In this document: positions 3,523-7,580 of the stretch, piece after piece | How the letters are laid out: every line of letters begins with the position of its first letter | Position numbering within the stretch: position 1 is the first letter of the stretch | NCBI GenBank assembly: GCA_005880075.1 | Contig: VBJT01000008.1 | Coordinates: 1 to 7,580, forward strand | Origin: Chloroflexota bacterium | GTDB lineage: Bacteria > Chloroflexota > Dehalococcoidia > SM23-28-2 > RBG-16-64-32 | Reading direction: 5' to 3' | Length of the DNA: 7,580 bases | Program-made: the position numbers and the translations under genes | Notes under the pieces: model-generated | What the model was told of the DNA's origin: nothing | What the model saw: the letters and a program-made list of their open reading frames with translations, nothing else | Databases searched by the model: none

Positions 3523-4836
3523 GTGCGCCCGAGGTTTGCCCATGCCTATCGAGTGGTCCGCCGCGCCCTGGCGGACGCGCTGCGGCGCCGGCCGTTGCGG
3601 GTCACGCTGGCGAGCGCGCTGTTCGGCGTGCTGCTGTTCGCGACTGTCGTTTACGGCTTCGGGAACCTCGGTGGCGGGACTACCAGCCAGGCCGACGTCG
3701 TCCAGATAACGAGCGCGCCTACGCCGCCGCCGACGCCCCGGCCGACGCCCGCGCCTACGCCCGCGCCCACTCCGCCGCCCACGCCCGAGCCGACGCCGGA
3801 GCCCACGCCCGCGCCGACGCCTGACCCGACGCCTCCGCCGACGCCGGCGCCGACGCCCGAACCGACGCCGGAGCCGACGCCTCTTTCCGGCCCGCCGTGC
3901 GGAGGCCCGCCGTACCTGACGTGGGTGTGGCGCTTCAGCACTGACGGCCCGGCCGAAAAGCTGATATCGAAGCTGAGCGCGAACCGTAGCGGAGTGATCA
4001 TGAAGACGCACGACGGCACCGACTGGATGTCGAAGTGGGACCCGTCGCCCGATGCGGTCACCGGCCCGGAGAAGGTCGCGGCGCTCGGGCGGTGGTTCGA
4101 GGGCAACGGCGTGCCGTTTCACGCCTACGCTGTCGTGAAGGGCGCGGACCCGATCAGGGAGGCGCAGATGGGGGCGGATGTGATCGCGGCGGGCGCGCGC
4201 AGCCTGTTCATCGACCTCGAGCCGTGGACGGGGTACTGGCAGGGCACGCCGGAGGGCGCGCTCGCCTTCGGCGCCGAGCTGCGCCGCCTCCAGCCGGACG
4301 CAACGATCATCACGGCGATCGACCCGCGTCCATGGTCGCTGCCAGGCATCCCGCTCAAGGAGTTTGCCTCCTTCAGCAACGCGCTCGCGCCGCTGATTTA
4401 CTGGCAGACATTCGATTCGCCGGGGACACGCGACGGTTACGCGAAGAGCGGCTATCCGCCGCCGGAGGGCGAGATGACGCCCGAGTTCGTGCTCGACGTG
4501 TCGCAGAAGGTGCTCAGCCGCTACGGGCTGCCCCTACGGCCGGTCGGGCAGGGGACATCGGACGCAGCGCACTGGAGTCGTTTCCTCGATCACTCCACGG
4601 CGAACGGCATGCCGGAGGTCAGCGTCTGGCGCTACGGCGTAACGCAGGGCGACGTCTGGTCGCTGCTGAGCGACCGCACGCCGTCGGGGCAGGAATACGC
4701 CGTGCAGCCAGGCGATACGCTCGGGAAGATCGGCCGCATGTGGGGCGTCGACCCGGCGCGCATCGCGATCGCGAACCGCCTGGCGGACCCGAACGTGCTC
4801 TTCGTCGGGCAGGTGCTCTGCATCCCGCAGGCGTAG
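3523..4836 (+). CDS. Membrane-anchored putative glycosidase-like protein with LysM domain
   Basis: This 437-residue protein starts at a GTG preceded by GGAGG (3507-3511) with fairly wide spacing. Residues 1-27 are basic, and 28-47 (TLASALFGVLLFATVVYGFG) form a membrane segment, so the rest is probably outside. Residues 65-120 are fourteen xPTP units, an extended linker. Residues 126-385 look like a barrel-type domain: MKTHDGTDWMSKWD, VPFHAYAVVKG, LFIDLEPWTGYW (D231 and E233 are possible catalytic acids), PDATIITAIDPRPW and APLIYWQTFD. I take it as a putative glycoside hydrolase; the exact family is not recognised. Residues 392-437 are a LysM (YAVQPGDTLGKIGRMWGV, VLFVGQVLCIPQA), which binds N-acetylglucosamine polymers. 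A role in binding or trimming surface glycans is inferred. Confidence 0.82.
   Translation: MRPRFAHAYRVVRRALADALRRRPLRVTLASALFGVLLFATVVYGFGNLGGGTTSQADVVQITSAPTPPPTPRPTPAPTPAPTPPPTPEPTPEPTPAPTPDPTPPPTPAPTPEPTPEPTPLSGPPCGGPPYLTWVWRFSTDGPAEKLISKLSANRSGVIMKTHDGTDWMSKWDPSPDAVTGPEKVAALGRWFEGNGVPFHAYAVVKGADPIREAQMGADVIAAGARSLFIDLEPWTGYWQGTPEGALAFGAELRRLQPDATIITAIDPRPWSLPGIPLKEFASFSNALAPLIYWQTFDSPGTRDGYAKSGYPPPEGEMTPEFVLDVSQKVLSRYGLPLRPVGQGTSDAAHWSRFLDHSTANGMPEVSVWRYGVTQGDVWSLLSDRTPSGQEYAVQPGDTLGKIGRMWGVDPARIAIANRLADPNVLFVGQVLCIPQA
3715..3882 (+). repeat. 12-bp coding repeat, 14 xPTP units
   Basis: Fourteen four-residue units follow the pattern x-Pro-Thr-Pro, with x being Ala, Pro, Arg, Glu or Asp. 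The DNA unit is roughly NNNCCNACGCCN. The protein pattern is perfect while wobble bases vary, which points to selection on the linker. Tracts like this change length easily by slippage. Confidence 0.85.
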
Positions 4837-4915
4837 AGGCACGCCGGGTACCCTCGCCAGTCGCGAAATTCTAACATTCCCGAAATGCCGCACCGCTCCC
4901 CTCAGCCGCTCCAGG

Positions 4916-4924
4916 TGCTAGAGT
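4916..4924 (+). promoter_or_regulatory. Extended -10 promoter before the exported protein gene
   Basis: TGCTAGAGT matches TGnTATAAT at most positions. Transcription would begin near 4930, which leaves a 35-base leader with the ribosome site AGAAGGGG before the ATG at 4965. This rules against an in-frame ATG at 4926, which would lie directly beside the -10. Confidence 0.35.
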
Positions 4925-4964
4925 TATGTCAGCGAGGGGAACGGCGACAAAAGAAGGGGACGCC

Positions 4965-5618
4965 ATGCTCTGCCGGAGACTATTTGTAGGGGTGGGTGTT
5001 CTAGTGTTCGCCGGTCTCGGCTCAGCCACAGGGGCAGGGGCCGACGATGTTCCCGACAATGTCTCGCAGCACAGCCATAATGCCTATGCTTTCGGCGCCT
5101 GGCAATTCGACGAGCCGAACGGGTCCACCGGAATTACAGTCCAGGTAAGCGACGAGTTCACCGTCGCCTCGCACGGATTGAAGTTCCGGGCGACATCGGT
5201 CTGCGTGGGAATCGCGCATATCGATGAAAGCGAGCGAGACGACGGCTTTGACTTCGTCTGGGGCTGCAAAGAGCTCGACAAGTCGGAATTCGACTTTGAT
5301 TCCAGACTCGATGACGCCTTCGTCAGTACCAGTGTTCCGGTGGAGTGCATCGCTTCCGGCGAGTGCATCGCTTCCCCTGATCGGGTGCACCTCGAGCTGT
5401 CGTGGACAGGGGGCGATTCGCTCGTCGTTACCAATGGAGTATCCCGCGGCGAGGAGTGTCACTTTCATCGGCGCGACGAATACCGCCAGGACATGGAAGT
5501 TCGAGGCTCGGTGAGCGACGGCGATACCGATTTAACGCGCGGCGTAGCAGGTGCGGGTGCCATGGAGAAGCTCTACCGGACCGCGCTCGTCGTTGACGAG
5601 CCGAGCGACTGCTCTTAG
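4965..5618 (+). CDS. Exported protein of unknown function
   Basis: This 217-residue protein starts at an ATG preceded by AGAAGGGG (4952-4959). Residues 1-26 form a signal peptide: MLCRR, then a hydrophobic core (LFVGVGVLVFAGLGSATG) and an AGA end that fits signal peptidase cleavage. The mature part is acidic, with alternating strands such as TGITVQVSDEFTV, HLELSWTGGDSLVVTNGV and MEKLYRTALVVDE, so a beta-rich fold is likely. Six cysteines in the mature region (including GCKEL, ECIASGECIAS and EECHF) suggest disulfides. I do not recognise a family. It stands alone, with its own promoter and a hairpin after the stop. The section around residues 127-138 contains an in-frame six-residue duplication. 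Confidence 0.7.
   Translation: MLCRRLFVGVGVLVFAGLGSATGAGADDVPDNVSQHSHNAYAFGAWQFDEPNGSTGITVQVSDEFTVASHGLKFRATSVCVGIAHIDESERDDGFDFVWGCKELDKSEFDFDSRLDDAFVSTSVPVECIASGECIASPDRVHLELSWTGGDSLVVTNGVSRGEECHFHRRDEYRQDMEVRGSVSDGDTDLTRGVAGAGAMEKLYRTALVVDEPSDCS
5343..5375 (+). repeat. Recent in-frame 18-bp tandem duplication
   Basis: GAGTGCATCGCTTCC occurs at 5343-5357 and, without change, at 5361-5375. The period is 18 bases, giving ECIASG followed by ECIASP. Perfect identity points to a recent slippage event that added a cysteine. Confidence 0.8.
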
Positions 5619-5623
5619 GCGTC

Positions 5624-5653
5624 CGGGTTCCGGCTTCCGCATTACTGAACCCG
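5624..5653. terminator. Hairpin after the exported protein gene
   Basis: CGGGTTC (5624-5630) pairs perfectly with GAACCCG (5647-5653) around a 16-base loop, starting five bases after the stop codon. No T-run follows, so termination is uncertain. Confidence 0.3.
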
Positions 5654-5676
5654 TCTGAGCAGGCCTTAACGTGTCG

Positions 5677-5682
5677 TATGAT
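5677..5682 (+). promoter_or_regulatory. -10 element before the DUF2652 gene
   Basis: TATGAT matches the -10 consensus at five of six positions. The expected start near 5689 overlaps the ribosome site GGGAGG (5687-5692), so the leader would be very short. No clear -35 is seen. Confidence 0.3.
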
Positions 5683-5701
5683 GCCCGGGAGGTATCTGCC
5701 A

Positions 5702-6832
5702 ATGCATGACTCGGACCGCACGCGCGAGGGCTACCTCGTGATTGCCGATATCGCCGGTTACACGCGCTTCCTTGTCGGCACCGAACTTGAGCACGCCCAA
5801 TCGATCGTCGAGGAGCTGACGAACCTCATCCGTCGGCGCCTCGTACCGCCTCTGCGCTTCGTCAAACTCGAAGGCGACGCGGTCTTTTGCTACGCGGATG
5901 CCCGCACGCTTCACGAGGGTGAATCGCTCGTGGAGCTATTGGAGGTATGCTACTTCGAGTTTTCCAACCTGCTCTTCAACATGGAGCGAGCCACAACCTG
6001 CCGTTGCGCTGCCTGCGCCTCGATCGGCTCGCTCGATCTCAAGTTCGTCGCTCACTACGGAAGCTTTGTCGCGCAGCGAGGAGCAGGTGGTGAAGACGTG
6101 GCCGGGCCGGACGTCATTCTGGTCCACCGCCTCCTCAAGAACACCATCACGGAGCGGACGGGCATCGGAGCATATGTCTTCTTCACAGGCGCCTGCATGG
6201 AACGGCTCCCGCCGCATTTTGAGCTGCCGAAGCACTCCGAGAACTACGAGTCGTTCGGCGAAACGTCCGGCGCTGTCCACGACTTGGGTCCGGTGCTCGA
6301 GCAGATGCGCCAGCAGCGGCGAGAGTATGTGAGCGCCGAAGGCGCCGATTATGAGGCGACCATTGAGGTGCCGTACCCTCCGCCTGTCGTGTGGCAATAC
6401 GTCGTCGATCCGGTACAGCGCCTGCGCTGGGCGTGCGTGCTCTTCGACAAGAATCCGGACACTGTCGCGCGAAACGAGCACGGCCGTGCCGGCGTCGGAG
6501 GCAAAGTGCATTGCAACCACGGCCCGGCTGAGGCCTACCGCGAGGTGATCGATTGGCGCCCATTCAACTACTTCACCTTGCGAGGCCTCGCGCAGTTCAG
6601 GGGCGGGTTCATTCCCGCGCGGCAGATGGTCGAAACGTTCGAGCTGGCGCCCCGCGCAGATGGCGGCACACGTCTTTCGTGGCGCATCCGCTTCCTCGAC
6701 CGCAGCCGCTTCTCCATGCTGACGCTAAAGGCGATCACTCTGCTTTTCCGCGGCGGCGTGGGCTATGGAAAGGCGAAGCTGCAGGCTGCGCTGGAAGAAG
6801 ACATGGCGGCCGCGCTAGGTCCTACGTCTTGA
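5702..6832 (+). CDS. DUF2652 (cyclase-like) plus SRPBCC domain protein
   Basis: This 376-residue protein starts at an ATG nine bases after GGGAGG; two upstream in-frame ATGs at 5678 and 5681 lack a ribosome site. Residues 10-150 match DUF2652: GYLVIADIAGYTRFL with D16, KLEGDAVFCYA with K55 and D59, a CRCAAC cluster (C100, C102, C105), LDLKFVAHYG and GPDVILVHRLLKN. The two Asp sites align with the metal ligands of class III nucleotidyl cyclases. The helix motif has R143 but not the usual Asn, so catalysis is uncertain. Residues 215-370 form an SRPBCC (START-like) domain that could hold a hydrophobic ligand, with IEVPYPPPVVWQYVVDP as its first strand and helix. A cytoplasmic sensor is a reasonable inference. 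The gene appears monocistronic. Confidence 0.82.
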   Translation: MHDSDRTREGYLVIADIAGYTRFLVGTELEHAQSIVEELTNLIRRRLVPPLRFVKLEGDAVFCYADARTLHEGESLVELLEVCYFEFSNLLFNMERATTCRCAACASIGSLDLKFVAHYGSFVAQRGAGGEDVAGPDVILVHRLLKNTITERTGIGAYVFFTGACMERLPPHFELPKHSENYESFGETSGAVHDLGPVLEQMRQQRREYVSAEGADYEATIEVPYPPPVVWQYVVDPVQRLRWACVLFDKNPDTVARNEHGRAGVGGKVHCNHGPAEAYREVIDWRPFNYFTLRGLAQFRGGFIPARQMVETFELAPRADGGTRLSWRIRFLDRSRFSMLTLKAITLLFRGGVGYGKAKLQAALEEDMAAALGPTS

Positions 6833-7165
6833 GGCAGCATCACTCGCGCCACCTCACCTCGTAGACCCCGCCGGCTCTTCGAACCCCTTGGCCCAAGGTC
6901 TGTTCAGTTCTGAGCGCTGTTCCTCCGTCTCCGTTTCGCTCTTACGACTCGGCGTTGCTGGGCAGGCAGAATGAGTCCAGCGGCGCCCATGCAGAAAGTT
7001 GCGTTCGGTCTGGACCATGATCTGGGGTTAGAACCTCATTGCGACAGAAGCAACCTTAATGTAGGTTATCTGAAAACAAACCCGAGAAAGCAGTTCCTCG
7101 GAACCGCACAATCGTTAGTTAGCCCGCCCAAACAGCCATCGCTCGAACGCCCACAGGGTTCGCCT
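6833..7165 (+). other. Gene-poor stretch before the DUF3303-like gene
   Basis: No independent gene is seen. The frame of the downstream gene stays open back to an ATG at 6971, but 6971-7130 is lower in GC and its product (MSPAAPMQKVAFGLDHD and on) resembles no domain I know. CCTTGG-C-CCAAGG at 6886-6898 is a perfect inverted repeat with too short a loop for a terminator. Confidence 0.4.
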
Positions 7166-7435
7166 ATGGAGTATGAGAACGCCCAGAAGCGAATCCTCGA
7201 GGTATTTGGTCAGTGGAAGGCGCCAACCAACTTCAAGATCGAGTTTTTCGTAATTCGTGTGGGCGAGTGGGGTGGGCATATGTTGGTGTACTGCGATGAT
7301 CCGTTGGAGGTCCACAAGTTTTGCTCGATGTTACCTGCGTTTGTATTTCAGGCGTCCCCTGTAGTCGCCGTCGAAGACGCAGTCCGGGGCGAACTCGAAG
7401 TAATCGCCTGGCGCGACGGACTGAAGGGGAAGTGA
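7166..7435 (+). CDS. DUF3303-like small protein, start uncertain
   Basis: The core of 89 residues resembles DUF3303-type proteins: AQKRILEVFGQWKAP, FKIEFFVIRVGEWGGHMLVY, a DDP turn followed by a helix (LEVHKFCSMLP), FVFQASPVVAVEDAV and a final EVIAWRDGL. These are small ferredoxin-like alpha-beta proteins with no known reaction. I place the start at the ATG at 7166, with AGGG seven bases upstream. Similarity seems to extend slightly further upstream (ERPQGSP). Family members usually begin with a hydrophobic strand of the MxxVVTW type, which I cannot find in any frame. Either the strand has been lost, or the gene starts at 6971 with an unusual front, giving 154 residues. No partner gene is adjacent. 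Confidence 0.62.
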   Translation: MEYENAQKRILEVFGQWKAPTNFKIEFFVIRVGEWGGHMLVYCDDPLEVHKFCSMLPAFVFQASPVVAVEDAVRGELEVIAWRDGLKGK

Positions 7436-7526
7436 CTCTGAGAAGATATCGTGCGGGTCTAACCCCCTTCGAATGTTATCCCGCCGATTCTTGGCAGCGA
7501 GCACACATGACGCGTTGAGCAATCAG

Positions 7527-7580
7527 GTGCCGGAATCCGGTGCTAGGCAACGGCTCTCGCACGCGAGTCGCCCTTACCTG
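7527..7580 (+). ncRNA. Possible 5' half of SRP (4.5S) RNA, cut by the window edge
   Basis: The last bases, CGCCCTTACCTG, resemble the sequence just before the conserved SRP RNA tip, which normally continues GTCAGG and then GGAAGG-type sequence. GGTGCTAG at 7539-7546 is also seen in some bacterial SRP RNAs, as I recall them. Against this, GGC-CTCG (7552-7559) can pair locally with CGAG-GCC (7564-7572), which does not fit the usual long helix. The distinctive part is beyond the edge, so this is a weak call. Confidence 0.2.

Noticed and set aside
3475..4122. Long minus-strand frames opposite the xPTP linker, rich in Gly-Val or Arg
   Set aside because: They are the complement of the 12-bp linker repeat. 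The plus frame has a membrane segment, a LysM and a sensible domain order.
4926..4964. Earlier ATG start for the exported protein
   Set aside because: It lies beside the -10 element, lacks a ribosome site and would put 13 polar residues before the signal peptide.
5678..5701. Earlier ATG starts for the DUF2652 protein
   Set aside because: They overlap the -10 element and have no ribosome site. The ATG at 5702 follows GGGAGG at good spacing.
5936..6563. Minus-strand frames opposite the DUF2652-SRPBCC gene
   Set aside because: Shadows of a plus-strand gene with recognised domains and a good ribosome site.
6886..6898. CCTTGG-C-CCAAGG as a terminator
   Set aside because: The loop is too short, the stem falls to four pairs when opened, and no T-run follows.

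Overview
This GC-rich window carries short genes on both strands, several small secreted or surface proteins, and long gene-poor stretches full of gene relics and short repeats. Secreted proteins with Thr/Pro linkers and dockerin or thrombospondin-type calcium repeats, a DUF2652-SRPBCC protein and a four-cysteine YggX-like protein together suggest Chloroflexota, perhaps Dehalococcoidia-like. That assignment is inference; no rRNA or tRNA is present to test it.

Layout. Positions 1-300: the 5' end of a leftward gene for a secreted protein, with a good promoter. 343-830: a small forward gene for an Fe(2+)-trafficking (YggX-like) protein, with relics of DinB-family 3' ends on both sides. 830-1477: a 64-residue protein of unknown function, a strong hairpin and two loci of a degenerate 27-29-bp repeat. 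1478-2637: a secreted dockerin protein, paralogous to the leftward gene at the left edge and broken by frameshifts. 2634-3083: a DinB-family gene, convergent with it and lacking its N-terminus. 3100-3470: no gene, but several short hairpin repeats and a 13-unit 7-bp tandem array. 3523-4836: a membrane-anchored protein with a 14-unit xPTP linker, a barrel-like putative glycosidase domain and a C-terminal LysM. 4965-5618: a secreted protein of unknown function. 5702-6832: a DUF2652 (cyclase-like) plus SRPBCC protein. 7166-7435: a DUF3303-like protein. The last ~55 bases may be the 5' part of a structured RNA.

No single pathway links the genes. The common theme is the cell surface (two paralogous secreted proteins, the LysM/glycosidase protein and an unknown exported protein), plus small stress- or signalling-type proteins. 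The most unusual material is in the relics. Three DinB-family 3' ends all finish at the same CTAGCC. One contains an in-frame 39-bp net insertion that looks like a short hairpin repeat, and relatives of that hairpin lie beside the breakpoint of the largest DinB copy. I see no complete new defence or mobile system.
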